Shown here one piece after another: positions 5,813 to 12,551 of a stretch of 12,551 nt of DNA. Positions within the stretch are counted from its first letter, which is position 1, and the number at the start of each line of letters is the position of its first letter. The position numbers were made by a program, and so were the translations under genes. The stretch spans positions 5,010-17,560 of the forward strand of contig DLFD01000049.1 in NCBI GenBank assembly GCA_002482005.1. The letters run 5' to 3'. Below the pieces are notes generated by a model, which did not search any database, had not been told where the DNA came from, and worked only from the letters and a program-made list of their open reading frames with translations. The DNA comes from Lachnospiraceae bacterium UBA7729 (GTDB lineage: Bacteria > Bacillota > Clostridia > Lachnospirales > Lachnospiraceae).

Positions 5813-6067
5813 ATGAGTCAGGCAAAAGTTGACCGTTATAAGGAAGAGAAGAAGAACCGCAAGAAGATCATGAAGAAGGAGAAGCTGGAGAATAGCCTTC
5901 TGAAGATCGCAGGCGCTGTCCTCTGTGCGGCGGTTGTGGTCTGGATCGGATATTCGGCCGTAACTCTCAGCCAGAAGAAGCCAGCGGAAGAGACGGGTGA
6001 GACGACAAGCTATACACTTGATACCACTGCCCTGCAGGAATATTCCGACAGTCTGGAAGAAGACTGA
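5813..6067 (+). CDS. Small single-pass membrane protein of unknown function
   Basis: An 84-residue protein in three parts: a very basic N-terminus (about 1-31, rich in Lys, Arg and Glu, likely a short helix), one hydrophobic membrane segment (about 32-52, IAGAVLCAAVVVWIGYSAVTL) shown here only by position and composition, and an acidic, Thr/Ser/Glu-rich C-terminus ending SLEED. By the positive-inside rule the basic end should face the cytoplasm and the acidic tail the outside. I do not recognise a named family; similar short proteins are common in Lachnospiraceae. It is real in my view because it has a strong promoter, an AGGAG ribosome binding site at 5799-5803, nine bases before the ATG, and a terminator shortly after its stop. 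A membrane-anchored adaptor or stress protein is possible but unsupported. Confidence 0.8.
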   Translation: MSQAKVDRYKEEKKNRKKIMKKEKLENSLLKIAGAVLCAAVVVWIGYSAVTLSQKKPAEETGETTSYTLDTTALQEYSDSLEED

Positions 6068-6097
6068 AGCGGTGTCTCTCAAACTTCTGAATCATAC

Positions 6098-6124
6098 AAA
6101 AAGCCCGCTGCTGGCGGACTTTTT
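6098..6124. terminator. Bidirectional terminator between the small membrane gene and argG
   Basis: AAAAAG (6098-6103), one mismatch, CCGC (6105-6108), loop, GCGG (6114-6117), one mismatch and CTTTTT (6119-6124). The hairpin has a T run on the plus strand and, because the left arm is AAAAAG, also on the minus strand. It can end the plus transcript of the small gene and the minus transcript of argG. Confidence 0.8.
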
Positions 6125-6140
6125 GCATACTTGGTATCAG

Positions 6141-6195
6141 AAACAGCTTCATGATCCTGCGTCCGTTCCGGATGCGGTCATGAAGCTGTTTTTTT
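6141..6195 (+). terminator. Second, very strong hairpin terminator, plus strand
   Basis: AAACAGCTTCATGA (6141-6154) and TCATGAAGCTGTTT (6178-6191) pair over 14 perfect bases, with further pairing inside (CC 6156-6157 with GG 6176-6177, TCCG with CGGA). A run of seven T ends the structure (6189-6195). It acts best on the plus strand. Read from argG it is the first hairpin met, but has only a short T run. Confidence 0.8.
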
Positions 6196-6213
6196 CAGCG
6201 AATATCTGACGGA

Positions 6214-7500
6214 TCACTTATCGGTCGTCCTGGTCTGCTGCATCTGGCTGACCATGCCCTGGATCTTGCTGTCGAAGTGGGACTTTGCGACTTCCTGAAG
6301 CTTCATAGCCCTGACTTTGAGCGGAAGGCCGAACAGGGTGATGAATCCGTCTGCATCATGATGATCGTACAGGTCGCCGGTCGTGAAGGATGCAAGCGAT
6401 TCATTGTAAAGGCTGTATGGAGAGGTCGTTCCGTTCTTGATGATGTTGCCCTTGTAGAGCTTGAGCCTGACCTCACCGGTTACAAACTGCTGTGTGGACT
6501 CAACGAAAGCCTGGATGGCCTCACGGAGAGGAGTGAACCATTTCCCTTCGTAGACGGTCTGCGCCAGCTGACTTGCGAGCTTTTTCTTGTTTTCCATGGT
6601 CTCGCGGTCGAGGCAGAGCTCCTCGAGCTGGTCATGGGCTGCCATCAGGATGGTCCCGCCAGGAGTCTCGTATACGCCGCGGCTCTTCATGCCGACGACA
6701 CGATTCTCGACGATGTCGACGATACCGATGCCGTTCTCGCCGCCCAGCTTGTTCAGGGTGCGGATGATATCAGAAACCTTCATCTCCTGGCCATTGACGG
6801 ATGTCGGGATCCCTTTTTCAAATGTGATCGTGACGTCTGTTTCTTTGTCCGGAGCTTTCTGAGGGGTTACGGAGAGAACCAGCAGGCTGTCATAGTTCGG
6901 AGCCTGGGCGGGATCCTCGAGATCGAGACCTTCGTGAGAGATATGCCACAGGTTCCGGTCACGGGAATAGCCCTTGCCCATCGACCATGGAAGATGGATC
7001 CCATGTGCCTTGCAGTAGTCGATCTCATCCTGACGGCTCTCCATCTGCCACTTGTCAGTCATACGCCAAGGAGCGATGACTTTGATATCAGGGGCCAGCG
7101 CCTTGATGCCAAGCTCAAAACGGATCTGGTCGTTGCCCTTGCCGGTAGCGCCGTGGCAGATGGCAACTGCGTTCTCTTTCCTTGCGATCTCGACAAGTTT
7201 CTTGGCGATCGCAGGACGTGCCATGGAAGTTCCAAGCAGATAGCTGTGCTCATAGACAGCACCTGCTTCGACACAAGGCATCACGAAATTGTCGCAGAAG
7301 TCATCGACGATATCCTCAATATATAATTTGGAAGCGCCGGAGGATAAAGCTCTTTCCTCAAGACCATCCAGTTCTTCTTCCTGTCCGACATCTACGCAGC
7401 AGCAGATGACGTCATAGTCATATGTTTCTTTCAGCCACGGGATCATCGCGGTGGTGTCAAGTCCGCCAGAGTAAGCGAGAACAACTTTTTCCTTCGCCAT
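6214..7500 (-). CDS. argG: Argininosuccinate synthase
   Basis: ArgG joins citrulline and aspartate using ATP to give argininosuccinate, the second-last step of arginine synthesis, in the cytosol. The 428-residue protein has the ATP pyrophosphatase P-loop AYSGGLDTT (9-17), the citrulline-site segment TSMARPAIAK (91-100) and ATGKGNDQIRFE (118-129). The family is usually about 400-415 residues; the extra length here is mainly a C-terminal tail (SQMQQTRTTDK). The start is supported by GGAGG (complement near 7508-7513) seven to eight bases before the ATG. It is transcribed alone, divergently from argCJBD, with no argH attached, unlike the common argGH pair. An ARG box overlies its predicted promoter. 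It converges on the small membrane protein gene and is terminated by the hairpins at 6098-6195. Confidence 0.98.
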   Translation of the reverse strand: MAKEKVVLAYSGGLDTTAMIPWLKETYDYDVICCCVDVGQEEELDGLEERALSSGASKLYIEDIVDDFCDNFVMPCVEAGAVYEHSYLLGTSMARPAIAKKLVEIARKENAVAICHGATGKGNDQIRFELGIKALAPDIKVIAPWRMTDKWQMESRQDEIDYCKAHGIHLPWSMGKGYSRDRNLWHISHEGLDLEDPAQAPNYDSLLVLSVTPQKAPDKETDVTITFEKGIPTSVNGQEMKVSDIIRTLNKLGGENGIGIVDIVENRVVGMKSRGVYETPGGTILMAAHDQLEELCLDRETMENKKKLASQLAQTVYEGKWFTPLREAIQAFVESTQQFVTGEVRLKLYKGNIIKNGTTSPYSLYNESLASFTTGDLYDHHDADGFITLFGLPLKVRAMKLQEVAKSHFDSKIQGMVSQMQQTRTTDK

Positions 7501-7519
7501 ATCTTTATCCTCCGTAATA

Positions 7520-7545
7520 TTTATGGATCAGCTTTATGGATCAGC
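7520..7545. repeat. Tandem 13-base direct repeat in the argG leader
   Basis: TTTATGGATCAGC occurs twice without a gap (7520-7532 and 7533-7545). It lies between the predicted argG start site (near 7571) and the argG ribosome binding site (7508-7513). It could be a slippage duplication or a paired protein or RNA binding site. Confidence 0.9.
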
Positions 7546-7577
7546 ATATCTGAATGTCTGTTTGCTTCAATGGCAGT

Positions 7578-7606
7578 ACTATACCGCATGATGAATTAAT
7601 ATGCAA
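7578..7606 (-). promoter_or_regulatory. Predicted promoter of argG
   Basis: On the minus strand TTGCAT (7606-7601) and TATAGT (7583-7578, 5 of 6) are 17 bases apart. The -35 is weak apart from its TTG. Transcription would start near 7571, giving a leader of about 70 bases. Confidence 0.6.
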
Positions 7607-7607
7607 G
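7590..7607. promoter_or_regulatory. ARG box, operator for the arginine repressor ArgR/AhrC
   Basis: TGAATTAATATGCA (7592-7605) matches the ARG consensus TGAATWWWWATTCA at 13 of 14 positions, and the flanks (GA and AG) fit an 18-base box. It covers the -35 and part of the spacer of the argG promoter, so arginine-bound ArgR would block argG. Weaker half-matches follow at 7624-7637 and 7649-7662, and a lone TGAAT half-site at 7665. Those could let an ArgR hexamer also bridge toward the argC promoter. The argR gene itself is not in the window. Confidence 0.82.
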
Positions 7608-7687
7608 ATAAAAATTAAAATATTCATTAAATATTCGTTTTATAACGATTTATGCATGTTCAAATGAATATTTAGCAGAATTTCCAC

Positions 7688-7716
7688 TTTACATACATCT
7701 GTAAGGGGTGTAGGAT
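7688..7716 (+). promoter_or_regulatory. Predicted promoter of the argCJBD operon
   Basis: TTTACA (7688-7693, 5 of 6) and TAGGAT (7711-7716, 4 of 6) are 17 bases apart. Transcription would start near 7723, with a leader of about 65 bases that can form a small hairpin (CGGA 7727-7730 with TCCG 7742-7745). It competes with the extended -10 candidate at 7746-7754. Confidence 0.5.
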
Positions 7717-7745
7717 AAGTGCGTCGCGGAACCGGTTGGGATCCG

Positions 7746-7754
7746 TGCTATATT
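7746..7754 (+). promoter_or_regulatory. Alternative extended -10 for argC
   Basis: TGCTATATT is a TGn extended -10 with TATATT (5 of 6) but no recognisable -35. Its transcript would start near 7761, only 28 bases before the argC ATG. Confidence 0.3.
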
Positions 7755-7788
7755 CAAAATATTTCTCAGCAGAAGAAAGGATTTCATA

Positions 7789-8847
7789 ATGATCAAGGCA
7801 GGCATCATCGGATCGACCGGATACGCAGGAGCGGAGCTGGTAAGGCTTCTTCTTCAGCATCCGGAAGCAGAGATCGTCTGGTACGGCTCCAGAAGCTATG
7901 TGGACCAGAATTATGCGGATATCTACCATAATATGTTCAGACTTGTGGATGCTAAGTGCATGGATGAGGACATGGAGCGGCTTTCTAAGGAAGCAGATGT
8001 CATCTTCACCGCGACTCCGCAGGGGTTCTGTGCATCAATGGTGAATGATACCATTCTGAACAGTTCGAAGATCATCGACCTGAGCGCCGATTTCAGACTG
8101 AAGAAGATCGATGTCTATGAGAGATGGTACAAGCTGGAACATAAGGCTCCGCAGTATCTTAAGGAAGCTGTCTACGGACTGTGCGAGATCAACCGTGACA
8201 GGATCCGCGGGGCAAGGATCGTTGCTAACCCAGGCTGCTACACGACTACATCCATATTAACTCTGTACCCGCTGGTGAAGGAAGGTCTGATCGATGACAG
8301 TTCCATCATCATCGATGCAAAGTCAGGGACATCCGGGGCAGGAAGAGGTGCAAAGATACCGAACCTGTTCTGCGAGGTGAACGAGAGTATCAAGCCCTAC
8401 GGAGTGGCGACTCACAGGCATACGCCGGAGATCGAGGAACAGCTTTCCTACGCAGCTGGTCTTGATTATATGGATGGAGAGAGCATCCTGATCAACTTCA
8501 CACCGCATCTGGTCCCAATGAACAGGGGAATTCTGGCGACCTGCTATGCAAACCTGAGAGACGGAGTGACCGCAGATGACATCACGGCTGCATACAGGAA
8601 GTATTACGCGGAAGAGACATTTATCCGCCTGCTTGGGAATGGAAATTTCCCGGAAACCAGATGGGTCGAAGGAAGCAACTTCGTCGATATCGGATTCACA
8701 GTCGATCCGAGGACAAAGAGAGTCATTGCAGCCGGAGCGCTGGATAACCTGGTCAAGGGGGCGGCAGGACAGGCAGTGCAGAATATGAATCTGCTGTTCG
8801 GGCTGCCGGAGGATACGGGGCTGAAACTGGTTCCGGTGTTTCCGTAA
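7789..8847 (+). CDS. argC: N-acetyl-gamma-glutamyl-phosphate reductase
   Basis: ArgC reduces N-acetylglutamyl phosphate to the semialdehyde with NADPH, the third step of arginine synthesis. The 352-residue length is normal for the long form. The Rossmann nucleotide site is GSTGYAGAE (8-16), the catalytic cysteine is C150 in ANPGCYTT, and the catalytic histidine is H211 in HRHTPEI. GTSGAGRGAK is the usual substrate-site segment. The ATG follows an AAAGGA ribosome binding site by about eight bases. It opens the argC-argJ-argB-argD operon, divergent from argG, with the enzymes coded in the usual Gram-positive order. Confidence 0.98.
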   Translation: MIKAGIIGSTGYAGAELVRLLLQHPEAEIVWYGSRSYVDQNYADIYHNMFRLVDAKCMDEDMERLSKEADVIFTATPQGFCASMVNDTILNSSKIIDLSADFRLKKIDVYERWYKLEHKAPQYLKEAVYGLCEINRDRIRGARIVANPGCYTTTSILTLYPLVKEGLIDDSSIIIDAKSGTSGAGRGAKIPNLFCEVNESIKPYGVATHRHTPEIEEQLSYAAGLDYMDGESILINFTPHLVPMNRGILATCYANLRDGVTADDITAAYRKYYAEETFIRLLGNGNFPETRWVEGSNFVDIGFTVDPRTKRVIAAGALDNLVKGAAGQAVQNMNLLFGLPEDTGLKLVPVFP

Positions 8848-8954
8848 AGATCGTTCAGAGCCGGAATGCCTCTTCGGAGACATGCTTTTGTTCATCATGG
8901 TCCGCCAGGACAGGTATCAGCATCAGCCGGGCAGTGAAGGGAAAAGGAGAAAGT

Positions 8955-10175
8955 ATGGAGTTTATCGATGGCGGGGTTACTGCGGCTAAGGGATTCCGGG
9001 CAGCCGGGATCTGTGCCGGTTTCAAGAAGGGCAAGAAGGATATGTCCATGATCACTTCGGATGTGCCGTTCCAGCTGGCAGGAACCTTCACGACAAATCT
9101 TGTGAAGGCGGCACCGGTGGTCTGGGACAGGAAGATCGTTGATGGATATGGCACTGCCCAGGCTGTCGTCATGAACAGCGGATATGCGAATGCCTGTACC
9201 GGGAAAGCGGGCGACGAGGCATGCAGACTGAGTGCTGAGGCAGCTGCACAGGAACTTGGGATCCGGCCGGAGCAGGTCCTTCTGGCATCGACAGGTGTCA
9301 TCGGAATGGCTCTTCCCATAGAAACGATCAGGGAGGGGATCGAGACGATGGTACCGCTTCTTTCCGATACCAGGGGTGCGGCCTCCGCCGCTGCGGAAGG
9401 GATCATGACGACCGATACGGTCAGAAAGGAGTGCTGCGTTGAGTTTGAACTGTCCGGCAGGAAGGTCACACTCGGCGGCATGACGAAAGGTGCAGGAATG
9501 ATCCATCCGAATATGGGGACAATGCTATGTTTGCTGACGACGGATGCTGCCATCGACCATAAGCTTGCCCAGAAAGCTCTGCTTTCGGCTGTCCGGGATT
9601 CTTTCAACATGATATCGGTAGACGGAGATATGTCGACCAATGATACCTGTCTGCTCATGGCAAACGGGCTTGCCGGCAATGACCGGATCGAGTCTGTGAG
9701 TGAAGACTATCGGATCTTTGCGGATGCTGTGCTGACCGTGACGAAGACTCTGGCACGCGCTATGGCCAAGGATGGCGAAGGAGCCCATGCCTTATTGGAG
9801 GTCAAGGTTCAGGGAGCTTCTTCCAAAGAGCAGGCCGCTGCTCTTGCAAAATCAGTCATCGAGTCAAACCTTGTGAAAACTGCGATCGCAGGCCATGATG
9901 CCAACTGGGGCAGGATCATCTGTGCGATGGGATACTCAGGAGCCACATTTGCGGAGGATAAGGTCGATCTGGACTTCATGAGCAAGGCAGGGACCGTACC
10001 GATTGCAAGATCGGGCGTTACGACCGGGTTCGATGAGGGACTGGCGACGAAGATCCTGTCGGAGGATGAGATCACGGCGGTGATCGATATCCATGAAGGA
10101 GATCAGGAAGCGACCGCATGGGGATGCGACCTGACGCACGATTATATCACGATCAATGCTGACTACAGGTCGTGA
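8955..10175 (+). CDS. argJ: Bifunctional glutamate N-acetyltransferase / ornithine acetyltransferase
   Basis: ArgJ moves the acetyl group from acetylornithine to glutamate, and in bifunctional forms also makes acetylglutamate from acetyl-CoA. The 406-residue precursor is expected to cut itself into two chains. The cleavage motif is visible as KGAGMIHPNMGTML, with nucleophile T189; the residue before it is G188 where many family members have Ala. The oxyanion and substrate motif TSTGVIG-like segment reads LASTGVIGMALP. The frame is open to a GTG at 8934, but the ATG at 8955 has a good AAGGAG (8944-8949) five bases upstream and gives a normal N-terminus (MEFIDGGVTAAKGF). It follows argC by 107 bases with no terminator, so it is probably cotranscribed. 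No separate argA or argE is in the window, consistent with the acetyl-recycling route. Whether it is bi- or monofunctional cannot be told from sequence. Confidence 0.96.
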   Translation: MEFIDGGVTAAKGFRAAGICAGFKKGKKDMSMITSDVPFQLAGTFTTNLVKAAPVVWDRKIVDGYGTAQAVVMNSGYANACTGKAGDEACRLSAEAAAQELGIRPEQVLLASTGVIGMALPIETIREGIETMVPLLSDTRGAASAAAEGIMTTDTVRKECCVEFELSGRKVTLGGMTKGAGMIHPNMGTMLCLLTTDAAIDHKLAQKALLSAVRDSFNMISVDGDMSTNDTCLLMANGLAGNDRIESVSEDYRIFADAVLTVTKTLARAMAKDGEGAHALLEVKVQGASSKEQAAALAKSVIESNLVKTAIAGHDANWGRIICAMGYSGATFAEDKVDLDFMSKAGTVPIARSGVTTGFDEGLATKILSEDEITAVIDIHEGDQEATAWGCDLTHDYITINADYRS

Positions 10176-10249
10176 GCTGCTCTGCTATAAGGGGCGGCAC
10201 CGGCATCTGCGAGTCGCATATTCAGAAATGGAACTTGCGGATGTTTGAT

Positions 10250-10267
10250 GCTTTCCCGAGGGGAAGC
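10250..10267 (+). other. Intercistronic hairpin between argJ and argB
   Basis: GCTTTCCC (10250-10257) pairs with GGGGAAGC (10260-10267), with one G-U pair and a tight loop. It lies 18 bases before the argB ribosome binding site, in a 122-base gap without other features. No T run follows, so it is not a terminator. It may tune the relative stability of the two message halves. Confidence 0.45.
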
Positions 10268-10297
10268 AGCTCCGGAGACCTTACAGAGGAGAAGAAC

Positions 10298-11215
10298 ATG
10301 GGTGAGCTTGAATACACTCCGGCGGAGCTGGACAAAGATGAAGTGGCGAGGTACCTGGACAAGGCAGGGACGCTGATCGAGGCGCTGCCGTATATCCAGC
10401 ACTTCCAGGGAGCCACGATCGTCGTCAAGTACGGCGGGTCCGCCATGGTAGACGAGAATCTGAAGAAGAACGTCATCAAGGATGTTGCCCTGCTGAAGCT
10501 GGTCGGTTTCCGGCCGATCATCGTTCATGGGGGCGGCAAGGATATCACGAAGATGCTCGGGAGAGTCGGCAAGGAGTCCGAGTTCAGGGCGGGCTTCCGG
10601 GTTACGGATGAAGAGACCATGGAAGTGGCGGAGATGGTCCTGAACCGGATCAACAAGAGTCTGGTCGCCCTGATGGAGAAGGTAGGAGTAAAAGCCTGCG
10701 GAGTCTCCGGCAAGGACGGGGATCTGCTGAAAGTATCCAGAAAGACTCCGGGCGGCGAGGATATCGGTTATGTCGGAGACGTGGAGTGCGTGAACACAGA
10801 ACTGCTCGATACGCTTCTGGACCATGGCTTTGTACCCGTAGTATGTCCGATCGGCTTTGATGAAGATTACAATTCCTACAATATCAATGCAGATGATGCA
10901 GCCTGCGCGATCGCAAAGGCCATGAAAGCACAGAAGCTGGTATTTCTGTCCGATATCAAGGGGGTCTACCGGGACCCGGACGACCCGTCGACTCTGATCT
11001 CAGCGATGACGGTGGAGCAGACAAAGAAGTTCATGGAGAGCGGACATGCGGGCGGCGGGATGCTTCCGAAGCTGCAGAACTGTGTGGATGCCATCGAGGC
11101 AGGCGTTTCCAGAGTCCACATCCTGGATGGCAGGATCCCGCATTCACAGCTGCTTGAGTTCTTCACTGCAAAGGGGATCGGGACAGCGATCATCGGAGAT
11201 GACGCGGCCATCTGA
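10298..11215 (+). CDS. argB: Acetylglutamate kinase, probably arginine-inhibited
   Basis: ArgB phosphorylates N-acetylglutamate with ATP, the controlled step when acetyl groups are recycled by ArgJ. The 305-residue protein belongs to the amino-acid kinase family: K44 in VVKYGGSAM, HGGGK (77-81), GVSGKDGDL, FLSDIKGVY and GGMLPKL in order. About 40 residues precede the kinase core and include an amphipathic stretch ending LIEALPYIQHFQG. This matches the N-terminal helix that links dimers into the hexamer of arginine-sensitive kinases such as that of Thermotoga; the C-terminal GIGTAI also fits. Feedback inhibition by arginine is therefore inferred. The frame runs back to 10172, overlapping argJ, but GAGGAG (10286-10291), six bases before this ATG, sets the start. 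Part of the argCJBD operon. Confidence 0.97.
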   Translation: MGELEYTPAELDKDEVARYLDKAGTLIEALPYIQHFQGATIVVKYGGSAMVDENLKKNVIKDVALLKLVGFRPIIVHGGGKDITKMLGRVGKESEFRAGFRVTDEETMEVAEMVLNRINKSLVALMEKVGVKACGVSGKDGDLLKVSRKTPGGEDIGYVGDVECVNTELLDTLLDHGFVPVVCPIGFDEDYNSYNINADDAACAIAKAMKAQKLVFLSDIKGVYRDPDDPSTLISAMTVEQTKKFMESGHAGGGMLPKLQNCVDAIEAGVSRVHILDGRIPHSQLLEFFTAKGIGTAIIGDDAAI

Positions 11216-11235
11216 GAGAAAGCAGAGGATCATAT

Positions 11236-12435
11236 ATGTCAGAATCACAGAATATCATGGAGAGGACAGAGAAGGCCGTTCTCCATACTTACAACCGTTT
11301 CCCGGTCGTGTTTGACCGCGGCCAGGGAGTGCATCTTTATGATGTCGATGGAAAAAAGTATCTGGACTTCGGAGCGGGGATCGCGGTCTTTGCGCTAGGC
11401 TACGGAAACCAGGAATATAACGATGCTCTGAAAGACCAGATCGACAAGATCGTCCATACGTCAAACCTCTATTATCACAAGCCGCTGATGGAGGCTGCGG
11501 AGAAGGTCATCGCCCATACGGGACTTTCCAAAGTCTTCTTTACCAACTCCGGAGCTGAGGCGATCGAGGGAGCGATCAAGGCAGCAAGAAAGTATGCCTA
11601 CATGAAGGACGGGAAGAATGACCATGAGATCATCGCCATGAACCATTCTTTCCATGGAAGAACGGTCGGTGCTCTTTCTGTGACAGGCAACAGTCATTAT
11701 CAGGACCCGTTCAAACCGCTCATGGGAGGAGTGAAGTTCGCCGATTTCAATGATCTGGAATCGGTCAGAGCTCTGGTAGATGACAGGACCTGCGCGATCA
11801 TCCTTGAGACGGTCCAGGGAGAGGGCGGCATCCACCCGGCGACTCCGGAGTTCCTTCATGGCGTCCGGAAGATCTGCGACGAGAATGATATTCTGCTGAT
11901 CCTGGATGAGATCCAGTGCGGGATGGGCAGGACAGGAAACTGGTTTGCATGCGATGCATACGGGGTGAAGCCTGATATCATGACGCTGGCCAAGGCTCTC
12001 GGCTGCGGAGTCCCCGTCGGTGCATTTGTCCTGAATGAGAAGGCTGCGGCGCATTCACTCGAGCCAGGAGATCATGGTACAACTTACGGCGGCAATCCTT
12101 TTGCCTGTGCAGCTGTATCGAAAGTCTTCGATCTGTTCGAAAAGCTGGACCTGGTGCAGCATGTAAGGGATACGGCACCGTATCTCGAAAAGAAACTGGA
12201 CGAGGTCGCCGCAAAGTATGACTTCATCACCGACAGAAGAGGTATGGGCTTTTTGCAGGGGCTTGAGCTCTCCGCCGACCATCCGGTAGGACCGGTCGTT
12301 GCAAAGGCACTTGAGCACGGACTCGTTATTCTGTCAGCCGGCGGCAACGTGATCCGCTTTGCCCCGCCCCTGGTCGTCACGGAGAAAGACATCGCGAAGA
12401 TGATCCCGATCCTCGAGGAATCCCTTGACGCATAA
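11236..12435 (+). CDS. argD: Acetylornithine aminotransferase
   Basis: ArgD is a PLP enzyme that transfers an amino group from glutamate to N-acetylglutamate semialdehyde, giving acetylornithine for ArgJ. The 399-residue protein is a typical class-III aminotransferase. It shows the N-terminal VFDRGQG-x-LYDVDGKKYLDF segment, FTNSGAEAIEGAIK for phosphate binding, D224 in LDEIQCGMGRTG, which pairs with the pyridine nitrogen, and the PLP lysine K253 in TLAKALGCG. It begins 20 bases after argB with AGAGG before the ATG, so it is cotranscribed and probably translationally linked. It is the last gene of the operon and is followed by a clear terminator. A related role in lysine synthesis (succinyldiaminopimelate) is known for some ArgD proteins and cannot be excluded. 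Confidence 0.97.
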   Translation: MSESQNIMERTEKAVLHTYNRFPVVFDRGQGVHLYDVDGKKYLDFGAGIAVFALGYGNQEYNDALKDQIDKIVHTSNLYYHKPLMEAAEKVIAHTGLSKVFFTNSGAEAIEGAIKAARKYAYMKDGKNDHEIIAMNHSFHGRTVGALSVTGNSHYQDPFKPLMGGVKFADFNDLESVRALVDDRTCAIILETVQGEGGIHPATPEFLHGVRKICDENDILLILDEIQCGMGRTGNWFACDAYGVKPDIMTLAKALGCGVPVGAFVLNEKAAAHSLEPGDHGTTYGGNPFACAAVSKVFDLFEKLDLVQHVRDTAPYLEKKLDEVAAKYDFITDRRGMGFLQGLELSADHPVGPVVAKALEHGLVILSAGGNVIRFAPPLVVTEKDIAKMIPILEESLDA

Positions 12436-12451
12436 CAGAATACAGGATCAG

Positions 12452-12489
12452 GATCCTCCGCGGAAAGCTGTCCGCGGGGGATCTTTTTT
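12452..12489 (+). terminator. Rho-independent terminator of the argCJBD operon
   Basis: GATCCTCCGCGGA (12452-12464) pairs with TCCGCGGGGGATC (12471-12483) over 13 bases with one wobble, loop AAGCTG, followed by six T (12484-12489). It sits 16 bases after the argD stop. The last 62 bases of the window (12490-12551) hold nothing I can identify. Confidence 0.95.
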
Positions 12490-12551
12490 CGGTGGAATAT
12501 GAACAGGGGACAGTACTTGCTCAAAAACATGCCTCAATCACTTTTCCTATG

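Noticed and set aside
6277..7326. Long plus-strand open frame antisense to argG (349 codons)
   Set aside because: It lies wholly inside argG, has no recognised motif or ribosome binding site and is explained by argG codon use.
8866..8937. Possible 23-codon peptide between argC and argJ
   Set aside because: It has no ribosome binding site and no recognisable pattern; it merely fills the gap.
10172..10297. Upstream-extended argB overlapping the argJ stop
   Set aside because: The added 42 residues resemble no kinase N-terminus, and a GAGGAG site directly precedes the ATG at 10298.

Overview
The window reads as chromosomal DNA from an anaerobic Gram-positive bacterium of the class Clostridia, most likely a Lachnospiraceae-type organism. 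The reasons are AGGAGG-type ribosome binding sites, a CIRCE heat-shock operator, a DUF5721-like protein, a DegV lipid-binding protein, a secreted tandem-SH3 protein and an argCJBD cluster with a Gram-positive-type ARG box. The genus cannot be fixed from the sequence alone. No phage, insertion sequence, CRISPR array, rRNA or tRNA gene was seen.

Layout. Bases 1-72 are the acidic tail of an upstream gene, followed by its terminator (126-182), a hairpin-rich stretch of unknown role (183-312) and a CIRCE element. Next is htpG (476-2737), an Hsp90 with two long charged insertions. A TTG-started DUF5721-like gene (2768-3358, minus) converges on htpG. A divergent intergenic region holding a nested palindrome separates it from a secreted four-repeat SH3 protein (3682-4677). 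Then come a DegV-family lipid-binding protein (4873-5712) and a single-pass small membrane protein (5813-6067). Two strong hairpin terminators lie between that gene and the convergent argG.

The right half (6214-12435) is arginine biosynthesis. argG (minus) and argC-argJ-argB-argD (plus) diverge from a 288-base control region. That region contains a near-consensus ARG box lying over the argG -35 region. ArgC, ArgJ, ArgB and ArgD turn glutamate into acetylornithine and then ornithine, with ArgJ recycling the acetyl group. ArgG joins citrulline to aspartate later in the pathway. The genes for ArgF, ArgH and carbamoyl-phosphate synthetase are not in the window. ArgB carries the N-terminal helix that marks arginine-inhibited kinases, so the pathway appears to be controlled by repression and by feedback inhibition.

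Most of this is ordinary core genome and I do not see a clear undescribed multi-gene system. The points most worth a second look are the HtpG insertions, the CIRCE plus 5'-hairpin leader of htpG, the structured 183-312 segment, the palindrome at 3494-3540, the mosaic homogenisation of the SH3 repeats and the tandem 13-base repeat in the argG leader.
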